Shown: piece by piece, positions 11,086 to 21,905 of the stretch | How positions within the stretch are numbered: position 1 is the stretch's first letter | How the letters are laid out: each line of letters begins with the position of its first letter | Origin: Suillus spraguei | Lineage: Eukaryota; Basidiomycota; Agaricomycetes; Boletales; Suillaceae | Reading direction: 5' to 3' | NCBI GenBank assembly: GCA_016800925.1 | Contig: JABCPU010000025.1 | Span: 62,001 to 126,000, forward strand | Length of the DNA: 64,000 bases | Program-made: the position numbers and the translations under genes | Notes under the pieces: generated by a model | Databases searched by the model: none | Told to the model about the DNA's origin: nothing | Seen by the model: the letters and a program-made list of their open reading frames with translations, nothing else

Positions 11086-14049
11086 ATGACTTTGATTTTG
11101 CCTGCCACTGTTCTTTTGGGTCTTGCGCTCCATGGTGCTGCTTGCGCGGGTGATCACTTGCATGCTCGTGACGCCCATGCTCATGAATATTTGGATAAGC
11201 GTGAGTATCCACAGGTTCCAATCACACCTCCATACCGTCCTCTTGTCTGGGGAGATTTCAATGTGATCCACACCACCGACACCCATGGCTGGTTACTCGG
11301 CCACCAAAAGTTGACATTCCCTGAACCAGACTATAGGTGAGTGTTTAGAGGAACCGATTTAAGGCGTCATGACTCAACTGTGTCACTTTGCACATACTAT
11401 AGCGGGGATTTAGGAGATTTTGCTAGTTTTGTGACGCATATGAAGCAGATCGCCATTGTTCGTCCACCATACCATCAGTCTAGATCCCGACTTTGTTATA
11501 TATATTTACTATTTTAGGACAAGGACGTCGACTTACTTTTGGTCGACTCGGGGGATGTACATGATGGTATGTATCGAATTGCCATTTATCGAAGACACAA
11601 TCCAATCCACCTCTCAGGGACTGGGCTTTCTGATGGTTATCCCCCCGGTGGTGTCGACGCGCATGAGGTCTGTTTTTTGTTGTTGTGATACATACCTTGA
11701 AGTTGATTTCTTCCACGCGTCTTTCAAAGTCAAACAAGTTTCTTGAGCGCCTTCCATATGATCTCATGACTATCGGAAAGTGAGTATTGAGTTGTCGGTC
11801 CTTATCCGCCTCCTGTTGATATCGGGTTTTGAACTGACAATTTACTTATATAGCCATGAACTGTACATCTATGCGGATACATATGACATGTGGGTTCTGA
11901 ATGTTCTGGCAGAATTCAGTTTGACTGACAAATATCTTCTTTCTTTGTTTCCTCTGCGACATCTGTTTTGTTTCATTCACCATCTTCTTTATTGGCACTA
12001 CACAAACATCGCCTGTTTTCAACACTTGTAAAATGGACCAACTCCCTCAGGTACACGAACTTTGTCCCTCATCTTGATGGGCGGTACCTGTCTTCCAATG
12101 TCAACATCACTGTTTTTAACTCGGATGGCGAGGCTGAGAGTGTACCAGTTGGCAGTACGTTTGAATTTTTCATTTAGTTTGACTGCTGTTGATGTCCTCT
12201 TCGCAGATCGCTCCACCAAGTTCACTACAAGGAAGTAAGATATCCTATGAATCCAAGGCGGGACTTTATTCATTCTATATAACAGAGGCCGTCGCATTAC
12301 TTCTCTTGGAGTCTTATACGATTTCACTGGAAATGACGTGAACACGACTGTACAAACTGTGGCTGATATGGTAGAGGAGCAGTGGGTACGTTATTCTAGG
12401 CGTCTAGGTGATCCAAGGCAGTATTCTGATCAATTTTTACAGTTTGCCGAGGCTATCGCGGAAGAACCAGACGTATTTGTACTTGTTGGGTAGGTTGATC
12501 TGATTGTTTCTCAGAAAATATTTTTAACGGATCTCAGGCACATGCCAGTTTCTTATGATAATTGTAAGCCAACTACAGCAATTCTTAGGTTTAATAATAC
12601 GATGAATTGGGTTTCTAGGGCCTACTGTCTTCAACGCTGTTCGAGCTGTGCATCCTTTGACGCCCATCCTAATATTTGGAGGTGGAAGCCACCCATTTGA
12701 TATCTTTAACTAATTTTCTCACTGCGGATTTAGGACATACCCACATCCGTGACTGTCAACAGTACGATGGTCGTTCTATGGCTCTCGAAAGCGGACGCTA
12801 CATGGAGACAATCGGTATGTGAGCGTTACAGATGAGTCGAGTACAGTGTCTCACGTGTTCTTTCAGGCTGGATGAGTACATTATTTAACCAAATAAATAA
12901 ATATTCGAAGATCTAACACAGGAACTTAGGTGCGGACCTTAACGCTGCCGTGGGCAACGCCAACAACATTTCTTTCACAAGGAGATATATGGACCAGAAT
13001 CGCGTGACGTACGAGGTAAAGTGTGTTATCAGAATCTCGATGATGTTCTAATCCGTCTGTTACAATCAGTACCACACCCAAATATCAAACCAAACATTTG
13101 ACACTGCCTACGGGCGCTCGATCACCGATGGCCTGCAGGAGCTTGCGGTCATGTTTGATTTATCCTATCTGTACGGAACAGCTCCAGAAGATTATACCAT
13201 CAACCAGTGGGTACTCCGTATATGTCGCATAAACTACCAGCTCAATTGTGTACTAGGAACCCATATCCTTCCAATGGGTCCCTTCTATCACTTTTCATTG
13301 CAGATGTAAGACCTGATTTTCCAGAAACGTCAATTATTAACGCCATTGTCAGGCCGTCCCATACGCGCTCTCTATCAACAACACGCGTAATTCCATCCCA
13401 AACTTAGTCATCACCAATTCAGGATCTCAACGCTTCAACGTCTTCAAGGGACCATTTACCAAGAATGACCAGCTCACCGCCTCGCCATTCACGGATTCAT
13501 TCTTCTATATCCCCAACATCACACTTAGCATTGCGAACCAGGTCCTTCCAGCTTTGAATAACGCGGGCACAAGTGAGAAGCGGAAGCGCGATGAGATCGA
13601 AAGGGAACTTTGGAGCCGTGGAGTCGTCGATACTCGGTACAGAGCCTGGTTAGAGGAGATGGATCGGCGTTCTGGGATGGGTAGACGAGAAGCAACGGCA
13701 GGCAATTTGACGCTTGGATATGTCACGACCGATGTGAGTGACCCATCCCCGCTCTCGCTCCAACGCGCTCATAGCAGTGACTTAGTCATGCCCTGGTGCT
13801 GGGGACGACACACTGCACCTGGCGTTGCCATACTATTCGGTTCCAGACTATATCGGCTCGAACCCCCCTAACGTGACGGACGACACGCCTATTGATTTTG
13901 TTTTCGTCGACTTCATTGAAGCGGAAGTCCTTGACATTATCAACGGCTTGCAGAATGCCATCAATTACACCACCAATGATGTCTCACTGTACAGCCAGAC
14001 GCTGGCTGACGCAGCACTAGGCCTGTATGCTCAGGCCGCGTGGAACTGA
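11086..14049 (+). CDS. secreted calcineurin-like phosphoesterase (5'-nucleotidase-like)
   Basis: This is a metal-dependent phosphoesterase, probably secreted or vacuolar, that removes phosphate from nucleotides or other small esters. The N-terminus ([17 protein letters not shown]) is a signal peptide. Split over about 14 short exons, the metallophosphoesterase motifs appear in order: HTTDTHGW (D-x-H), VDSGDVHDG (GD), GNHE rebuilt across an intron near 11781-11855, and GGHTH near 12680-12740. A C-terminal nucleotidase-type domain follows, including [12 protein letters not shown] and a final exon ending LYAQAAWN. Every junction I followed keeps frame with GT/AG ends, for example exon 1 ending 11336 and the next starting 11403. 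The family is that of the yeast YHR202W product. Length, near 600 residues, is normal and I see no lesion. Confidence 0.85.
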
Positions 14050-15570
14050 CTGAACGGTCAGTAGTATGCCAATGCTGTTATCGTATTACCTCTTCTCCAT
14101 AATTACTTATCACCTTCTTGTCACCTGCGAGAGTACATTCTGAGTCAACGACACTTGGGTTGTATACGAAGCCCTGCAGATTTCATGCCAACGTCCAGTA
14201 CTCAGTCACTGTGTCACTATAAGTACCCCGTCAGGTACGAATATTTGCGGACGACGTCTGTCCTCGCGCTTTGAAGCTGAAAAAAATGGGATCACATTCA
14301 GCTTGTATTCAATGGTTCATCTATCTGTACGGCGGCCCCCGGCCACAGACTGGGAATTATCGTGAGCGAGTCTTATGTCATCTGCCACGTCGGGCCTTTT
14401 TCGAGCACTTTTCATGAGAGTGCTGGATGTTCATGAAAGTGCTGGATATTATCAACAATATCATATTGTCGAGTATGGAAAGCAAGAGTGATCAGCTCAT
14501 TAACGCATTTGTTTGGCATGCCAGACCCCCAATCACCGGCAGTTTATGGAGCACATATAATGTACATATATACACGAACCAATGCATCAAATTGACAATG
14601 TATGATGTGGCATGACGACCGAAGTTCACGAGCGCATTGACTGACTCAAATTAGGGGTTTGATCAAACTTTCATGTCTTGACTCTGGTCTGGTCTGACAC
14701 CATCAAGTTCTAGTATGTTATTCATTGAAGCAGATGATGATGTGGTGCCAAAACCAACTTGCGGCTACCGGTTCAGACACTCAAAACTCGCATAGCATGG
14801 AGTGACTGGTGAAACATATAAGTTTTTTATTACATCAGAAATGATGATCATTGAAAGTAATGCATCCTCATTAAGTGGCATCAAGCCAGCAATGAAGAAA
14901 AAATTAGAACAGTGTGCCAACATTCCCGGTTCTAACTGACTTCTTCTGAGACTTCCTGGTGGGCATATCATGTATGCTGCAAGTTTCACGACAGAAGCTG
15001 ATCAACATTATTGTGAGTATGCGAAGTGTTTCAGTGGCCCTCCTGGCACTGTGGTTGCAGTGACATATATCAAACATATGGACCCATAAAAACGGGGAAA
15101 ATGGCTTTGTGAGGGCTGCAGTTGGTATCAACATTCAAAAACAACAACTGGGCGGATTGCTGATTCAGGTGAGTGTTAGGCTCAGAATTTATGTAGACAC
15201 TTGTGAACTTGTGAATTTTCCAGTGCCAATGCAGTATCAACTTCAGCCACCATATGATGGTGCCGTGGTCCATAAACAAATTGCAGAGGCTCAGCGTGGT
15301 AGTTAGTGTATATTAATCAGGCACCTCCTTTGGTCATACTGACATTGTAACTGGCCCTTAGAATCAAACCTCCCTGTGCGTTGTCTTCTTAGATAGATGA
15401 TCTATAGATAAACACCTATAAAACAAAATATCTCCATGGTCAGTGATTCAGACAAATACCAATGACTGATAACGTGGTTGCACGTGGGTGGCTGTTTATG
15501 TTCCTCAGGCTATGGTCAGCAAATGAGTCACTTCTGTGAGAATCAGCAAACTCTTGGACAATGAAAAGGA
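14050..15570. other. intergenic, no supported gene
   Basis: Short frames only, none with a motif. A small direct repeat (GAGAGTGCTGGAT / GAAAGTGCTGGAT near 14416-14450) is present. The sequence becomes AT-rich to the right. Confidence 0.4.
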
Positions 15571-15662
15571 TTCTCGAAACAACTAAACTTCAAAGAACAA
15601 AAACACAGAAGTCAAACAAGATTCTTGAAACAACTAAACTTTAAAGAAAAACACAGAAGTAA
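15571..15662. repeat. two-copy tandem repeat, period 51 bp
   Basis: The motif TTCTCGAAACAACTAAACTT starts at 15571 and recurs as TTCTTGAAACAACTAAACTT at 15622. In both copies it is followed by AAAGAA and ACACAGAAGT. It sits in AT-rich DNA that has no gene. Confidence 0.7.
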
Positions 15663-16078
15663 CTGGCAAAATCACTCTCTTCAATGGAATGCAGGTGTTT
15701 TGCAACAACTGTGCTTCTGCAATTTGTGGGAAGTTACAACAATCAACTTCTCAGGCAAGCAGGTAGGATCCCCGGTCAAGACTAGTCACTACTTCAGAGA
15801 TCTTCTAGCTTAACTATTGAACCTGCTGCCAAGGAACTCACTATGAGTATTAAGCAGATAATAGGAACAGACATTCTTGGATTTCAATACCAAGTCCCCT
15901 TTCAATAACTAGAGTCTATCAGTCAGTGAAGACCTTAACTCAGTATCGCTACTCAGATGTGCAAGATAGAGTGTTGCTATCAACTTCTGAAGTCTCTCCC
16001 ACTAAGCTACTCTGGCCTTAGATGGACTAAAGAGACAACACAAATATCAGAAACACAAGGACACTTAGCACCAACAAA

Positions 16079-16200
16079 CTTTGAAAGAGAGAGAGAGACC
16101 AGTAATCAAAGAAAAAGAAGAAAAGAGAAAGATTCACAAGAAACAGAAGCAAGGAAACAGACAACAGAGAAAGAAAAACAGAGAGAAAGATGATGAAAGA
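16079..16200. repeat. purine-rich low-complexity tract
   Basis: A run of GA/AAG-rich sequence on the plus strand includes GAAAGAGAGAGAGAGACC. Its translations are Glu/Lys/Arg-rich on the plus strand and Leu/Phe/Ser-rich on the minus strand. Both frames are artefacts of composition. A run of T residues follows at about 16226. Confidence 0.75.
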
Positions 16201-16240
16201 AACTAGAATGAATTTGTCAAAGAAATTTTTTTTTTTGTTG

Positions 16241-16310
16241 TCTTGCTGGTTGTCAGACACAGTGAGCTCAGGGTCTTGCTAGTTGTTGAGCACAGTGAGC
16301 TCAAGGTAGT
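16241..16310. repeat. two-copy tandem repeat, period 33 bp
   Basis: TCTTGCTGGTTGTCAGACAC at 16241 recurs as TCTTGCTAGTTGTTGAGCAC at 16274. Each is followed by AGTGAGCTCA and AGG. This is a local duplication in non-coding DNA. Confidence 0.7.
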
Positions 16311-17046
16311 GCTGTCTCACAGAGTAGACTTCCAATCTTACTGTTGTTGACAATGTACTTGACAGTGTACTAATAGTGCTGGTCACACTTCACTCTCAGT
16401 TATATTTCTGAGGGGGAGAAAATCTCTCTTTTTATTGACAAAAAGGTGGGTCTTATATAGACAAAATGAATGGCTATGCTACTGTTTTCCCACATTTTGT
16501 AGGGGTGCTAGCCTACCCTATTTATTGAATATTGTCATAGTTGATTTGTAATATGCTCAAGGGTGTGAGAAGAAGTCATGTGGGATATCGATGGCTATGC
16601 ATAAATTTGAGATCAGGTGACTATTAGTGGCTATCCTAGGAGGAATATCAATTATGTAATATTTGAAGCATAAATTTGCACTTTTTTGTAGATGCATAGA
16701 AATGATGTGAGTGAATCATAGTGGGTTTCATGGGTTTCTCTGCAGGGTAACTCTATGTAATTATTTTGCTGGAGTCACCTGACATTTGTGGGAATCTTAT
16801 GAAGTAGTTTCTGTAGCCAAACATACATAGACACACCCATGAAAAATGAATTAGAAATAATAAGCAAAACTTTTATGAGCAAAAAGAAACTTTTGATTCT
16901 GAGTCATGGATTGATTTCTGAATAGAGGAACACTAAGCTATTATAATCCTGGTACTATTTGTCAGCTGCAGTAGTGCTTAGTCAGCCATGCACCAGACCA
17001 GTTTGGTGCATGTCAGTGTGCACTTGGACTTGTAGTTCAGTGGAAC
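16311..17046. other. AT-rich intergenic DNA
   Basis: I see no coding signal, tRNA or long repeat. Composition is AT-rich with scattered CATG/CACAC words, unlike the flanking genes. It may be decayed transposon sequence, but no terminal structure identifies it. Confidence 0.4.
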
Positions 17047-17704
17047 ATGGCCAGCCCATGGGCAGGAAATTCCAGCATGCTCCCTCCTGGACCTAAAATC
17101 TCCATTTATGGGCATGATACCCAAACTGTCGTCTACTCAAACCTACTTCAGGCATTGTCACTCCAGCCTGGCTATCAAGAGGCTCACAAAGTCTATGAAG
17201 AAATGTGGACATCACTTGCAAAATTGGCACACTCCATGAGTGTTCCCAAAGTAGTATGTGTTAAGGTGTATCTGGCAGTGATGATGCCACGTGCTAAGAA
17301 GCCAGCTCAGATATCTGTGTGTATCTTTACCACTAGTTCAAGTTCCAGTGTAATGCTAAGCGCTTCTATCACAGGATATCATTGAGTCAATCAGCCATGT
17401 GCCTTATCGCATTGGTGCCAAAGATCTCAAAGTCTCTGTCTACCTCACTTTGCTTCCTTTGTTCCTCAAGTGGTCTCATGGTCTTGCATTATCTTTTGAA
17501 GAGGCCCGTCTGCAATTAGCTAGTAATTTTGAGGAAATTCTTCCCCGTCCACATGGCAAAGACACTAACATCAGTAAATTCACACATTGCTTAACTTCCT
17601 TTTTTGTGACTTGCCGCCGGCAAATTTCCCAAAAAGGAGCGGATAAGTCCCTCGCAAGAATGGTGACACCCACTTGCTGTAAACTTGCCACAAGGCAATT
17701 TTAA
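17047..17704 (+). CDS. unidentified two-exon gene, possibly truncated
   Basis: Exon 1 (17047-17316) encodes MASPWAGNSSMLPPGPK and a helical segment with YEEMWTSLAKLAHS. A 58 bp intron (17317-17374, GTGTGT...CACAG) joins in phase to DIIESISHVPYRIGAKDLKV and VYLTLLPLFLKWSHGLALSF, ending in a Cys/Arg-rich tail. The splice join makes one coherent alpha-helical protein of about 200 residues, which is the main support. I do not recognise the family. The last 30-40 residues look unlike the rest and lie next to the probable left end of the transposon at 17.8 kb, so the gene may have lost its 3' end. Confidence 0.4.
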
Positions 17705-17989
17705 GTCGAAAAAGCAGGTCCTTCCTCTTGACTGTGACTTTTTCCAGTCTTTTCTGGCTTTTTGGGCAATTATTTTTAACAGTAGCACTTATTTTTCCGT
17801 TGCGTAGCGCAAATTGGTGATTCTTATTTCACTTATTGTATGCTTATTTCACTTATTTCACACTTTTAATATAAAAATAACCACAAAAACACTGGCATTT
17901 TGTAAATTAAGCGAGGGAAAGAGCATGCAAGTACTAGTAAGTAGCGAAATATAGACGTCAAGCAGGAACAAGCGCGAGAGATTCAATTT

Positions 17990-20900
17990 ACTATGTGGCA
18001 CCTCTACACCTGGGGGCGTTGGAGGAGATGCCGTTGATGCTGGAGACGTCGATGTTGAATAACTTGGTGACGGCGTGTCTGGCGATGTGGGTGGTGTGAT
18101 GTAGGAAGAATTGGGCGGAGGGAAAGCAGGCTTTGGTGGTGAAGGATAACGATGGCCATATGTGGGTGTAGTAGTAGTAGGCCACGGGATGCTGGGTACT
18201 ATCGACAGAAAACGAGTGACTCTACAAAACACAAATTGTCAGTTGAATAATAGTAGTGAATAATAGAAAGGTACTACCAGTCGTCGTCGACGATGATTGC
18301 GCGCTCATCGTTGGAATCCTCATCCAGAATGGTGGACGCACCACCGTGACACCTCTTCACAGCGATTTCTTTTGTGCGCTCCCAGACATCTTGGAGGACT
18401 GACTCTTGGAGCCGGTTGATGGATTTCATATAGCCTCTGGTCGCCTCGCCGTAGTTGGTGTCCGAAAACGCCTTGAGAGCGTTACTGGCCTTGCCCGTGA
18501 CTTTGTTCAAGCTGTGGGGGACCTTGATGGCCTTCCCTTTACTGTTGAATTTCAGTTCACTGACGCGCGTGTCCCCACCGATAATATCGAGGGCGTGTTC
18601 CATCTGAACACGAGAAATAAGTTAATCGTGGTTTGACGAGAGAGCAAATATACATGCCGCCGCAGTGGCAAGACTCAGAGCTCCTTCGCGTATGAGGTCT
18701 TCCTGTGGCTGTCAATAGCGCCCAAAGTAGCACACCTATGCTGTACCAGAACCTGAACGAGGAGTTCAGACTGGAAGGGTTGTTTGTATTTGCCGTCCTC
18801 CGTGATGCTGCCGTACAAAAATCCTAGCTTGAGACGTAAGTTTTTCGCAAAATCTTTGTGATCCTCATCACTCTCGATATCGTCCTGCGTCGACATGAAG
18901 TGCGTCAGTACTGTGATGGCAGTAGTGCCAACGCCGTTGCGCCACTCTGATAGCCGCTGGGTAGCCTATTTAAAACAAAAACACAATCAGATACGAATTG
19001 TGTCAACAATCACTTACTAGAGCCATAACCGGCCCATCGGGTGTGACCGTGTGAGGTATATCACGTAAACTGCATTCCAGGTGTCCTGGATGGTAGCGCA
19101 AAGCGTCGTCTCCGACTCGAGTCGGCCCCAAACTTCATCTTGGTCCCCAACGGCGGAAATGAGAGTTGGAATGAAGACTGCGCTCCACCTAGCGACTGCC
19201 CGAGGACCTCCAGGAAGGTTTTTGATCCTGTAAGCAGAACGAGGAAGGATCTCCACTTCTACAGGACCCAATGCGGCACCAGAACCAGCACTTGAGATGC
19301 TGGAAAGACTATGAGTATGCGCAATGGAAGACTTTGTCCGCTTGGTCACGGGAGCTTTGTGTTTGACACCAACATTAGTCTGCATTATGTGTAGTCAGTA
19401 TAATTTAAATGTTAATCACGAAAGCATACTACCGTGGACGTGACCCGCAAAGATACTGGTTTGGATTCGACCTTGACAACGGGCTTGATGTGACTAATGA
19501 ACTCAACTTCGGACGAGAGCAAATCTTCCTCGATCATGGAGGCATGATCATCACCGAAGTCATCACCGACCATGATGTCATCCTCGAAGGGAGCATCTTC
19601 GAGTAGGGCATCCTCGATTGTGTCGTCCTCAATTGCATCGTCCTCAATTGCGTCATCGTCAGTCAGGTCGTCCTCTATGTCTGCAAGTTTGCGCTTGACA
19701 CTCGTTGACGGAGTCGTAGGGTAGGATGCTGCTTTTCGATTGAGAGCCACAGCTCGGCGGATGTCGTCATCATAGTATCCTTTGGGCACCTGCGTAGAAG
19801 GAGGAGGTTCAAGATCAGATTCCATGTCAGTGTCGGATGCGTAGTTGACGAGCGACGCTACTGCTGGGCGAGCCACCTCAACATCCATATCGCCATTATC
19901 GTCAGTGACAGTGTCAGGCTCAAGTGTGTTGAGCTGTTTGGGGGCCAGGTTGGTATTGCGACGGGCTGAGTTTGCTTGAATGGAAGTATCAGGGACCATA
20001 GAAGAAATCTTGACGCCCTGGTAACATAGTTAATGTTGACACGTCAAGAAAAGAATTAAATAAATGAACTCACCTGAGCGGCCCCCTTTGGTTTGGACAT
20101 ACGGGCAAGGGCCTGAGAGCGCTCGACTGATTCATCCAAATCATCGTCTGCAAACAGAGTCACAAAATGATCTGCCATGCTATCAGCCCCAGCACTGGTG
20201 ATAGCATTGATGGGTGTGAGTGGGGCACCACCGCTACTAACAGTACTCCCCTAGTGAGTTTAGAGGAGGGAACCATACTAGAGAAGTCAGAAGGCATCGT
20301 AGATGGTCGTCTGTGCTTTGAGGCAGCGGCGGCGGAGGTAAGCTCTTCAGGGATCTCCAACCTCCAATGCGAAATACACCCAGCAGCAACACCGAATTTT
20401 GCAGGACCTGCTGTAGAGCTATCATCACCATGAAGCATTAAATTGAAAAAGAAAAGAGCCGTCTCGGTCAGATAGTGCATTATGGTTGAGAAGTAAGCTC
20501 CTTACACATCACCAGACTTCTTATCGTTGTCACGTGGCATTGTTGATTCCGAGTCATCGATAAGGCCAGCTGCTTCAATTGCGTCTCTCACTGGCGTCTT
20601 CACTGGTAACACCGTCCTCTTCCCCTTCTTTTTGCGTGCTCCAGGCACTCGCGCCTCCTGCTCCTCGTCCTCTGCATCACTCTCAGGATGTTCGACGTTA
20701 GCACCGGCTGCTGATTTATCTCTAGCCCTACCACCCTTGCCTTTAGCGCCAATGGCCTGATCCTCGGCCATAGTCGAGTTAGAGGTCTCCATGGGTTTCG
20801 CAACCTTTTTTACAGGGCGTGGGCGGGGACGAGTAGGCTTTGGTGCATCAGCACGTTTAGCAGCTTGGTCTGTCTGCATTTTTTTCTCAAATGCAGCAAC

Positions 20901-21098
20901 GCGCTTATATCCTTCTTGTACAGCCATTTCACTTGCCTGCTTTTCCTCTTTTTCACGCTTGTTGTCAGCGAACTTTTGAGCTTTGGTACGTCTTTTGGTA
21001 TAGCCTTCAGCCTCAGTGAGGATACGTCCTGGATACTGAGTTGCATTTTTAGGACGAGTCATCATGCGTTTCGGAACTGCGCTAGCAGGCTCAGACAT
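17990..21098 (-). pseudogene. DUF6532-like transposon-associated protein, frameshifted
   Basis: The start MSEPASAVPKRMMTRPKNAT is at 21098. Lys/Arg-rich and acidic low-complexity exons follow, including a tandem DDAIEDDAIEDDTIEDA repeat near 19620. A globular C-terminal part comes next: WGRLESETTLCATIQDTWN, then a DIPHTVTPDGPVMAL-like piece, MSTQDDIESDEDHKDFAK, GFLYGSITEDGKYKQPFQ, and EHALDIIGGDTR to RAIIVDDDW. I associate this arrangement with the DUF6532 family of basidiomycetes, whose role is unknown. Two breaks are visible. Near 19069 one base is missing between the NAVY and DIPHTV codons. Near 18703 the frame shifts between GAID and the QEDLIREGAL-coding bases. It is divergent from the transposase at 21906, sharing one promoter region, so it is probably an accessory gene of the element. 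Confidence 0.6.
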
Positions 21099-21339
21099 GG
21101 TATCGATGGGGGGGTTCGGAAGGCTGAAGAAAGAGACGACAGTGGTAGTTGGCAACAAGGTGAGTTCCATCACAATTTTTTCAAAAATTGAAGCCTAGGC
21201 TGATTCTGACCAAATGACCTACTTGTGCCCTGACGTACCTACTAATATATTGGTGCGATCTGTTGCAGTTGCCGTGGAACCTCAATTTTTTACTAATATT
21301 CTTTCCAGAATATTATCAATGCAACTCTTTGCCTCAGGC

Positions 21340-21780
21340 TGCAAGATATCAACGTTTACCAAGACCTTTCTGGCGAGATAGTCTACTAACACTTCCCACA
21401 CCGTCATCATGTTAGTTTTCATTTGTGGGTGCAAGGAGACCAAAACCTGTCTGGTGAGGAGATAGCTGACACTTCCCGCACCGTTAATATATTTATTTTG
21501 TTTACTAGTACAGGGAGACCAACGTTTACCAAAGCCTTTTTGGTACCGGGTGCAAGGAGACCGAGGTTACCACCAATTTTCCGTTGTGGCTTTAGCATCG
21601 ACGTTTACTAAAACCTGTCTGGTGAGGAGATAGCTGATCCTTCCGCACCTCTAGTATATTAATTTTTGCTCGCAGGTGCAAGGAAACGGCGGTTAACCAC
21701 CGCTTTTCCAGCTTCAACATCAACACTTACCAAAGCCTTTTCGGTACCATTTGCTCGCATCCCACATCTAGCCTTCACTT
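21340..21780. repeat. degenerate repeat array in the divergent promoter of the transposon
   Basis: At least four related modules are present: ACGTTTACCAAGACCTTTCT near 21352, AAAACCTGTCTGGTGAGGAG near 21444 and again near 21611, and AACGTTTACCAAAGCCTTTT near 21521. Most continue with GATAGCTGA, CTTCCCGCACC and an AT-rich TAATATATT spacer. A companion module GGTGCAAGGAGACC/GGTGCAAGGAAACG recurs near 21428, 21550 and 21677. The array fills the gap between two divergent element genes. CACTA-group transposases commonly bind repeated subterminal or promoter motifs, so these could be transposase or regulator sites; that is inference. Confidence 0.65.
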
Positions 21781-21905
21781 TAGCATTAAAGTTTGCCTTG
21801 GCTGTGCTAATGTGGTGATTACAACCGTGCCCCAAACCTTGAGTGTTTTGGCCCTCAAAATACTCAAGAGTCGATTGTCAACAGCAACATCCCAGCATAG
21901 CACAT

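Noticed and set aside
16027..16260. Minus-strand 77-codon frame rich in Leu, Phe and Ser, looking like membrane segments
   Set aside because: It is the complement of a GA-rich low-complexity tract; the hydrophobic pattern is a by-product of composition.
21812..21905. Longer upstream start for the Plavaka transposase in the frame beginning at 21812
   Set aside because: That frame lacks the C2H2 finger, which is read only from the ATG at 21906 in another frame. I keep 21906 and note the frame discrepancy.
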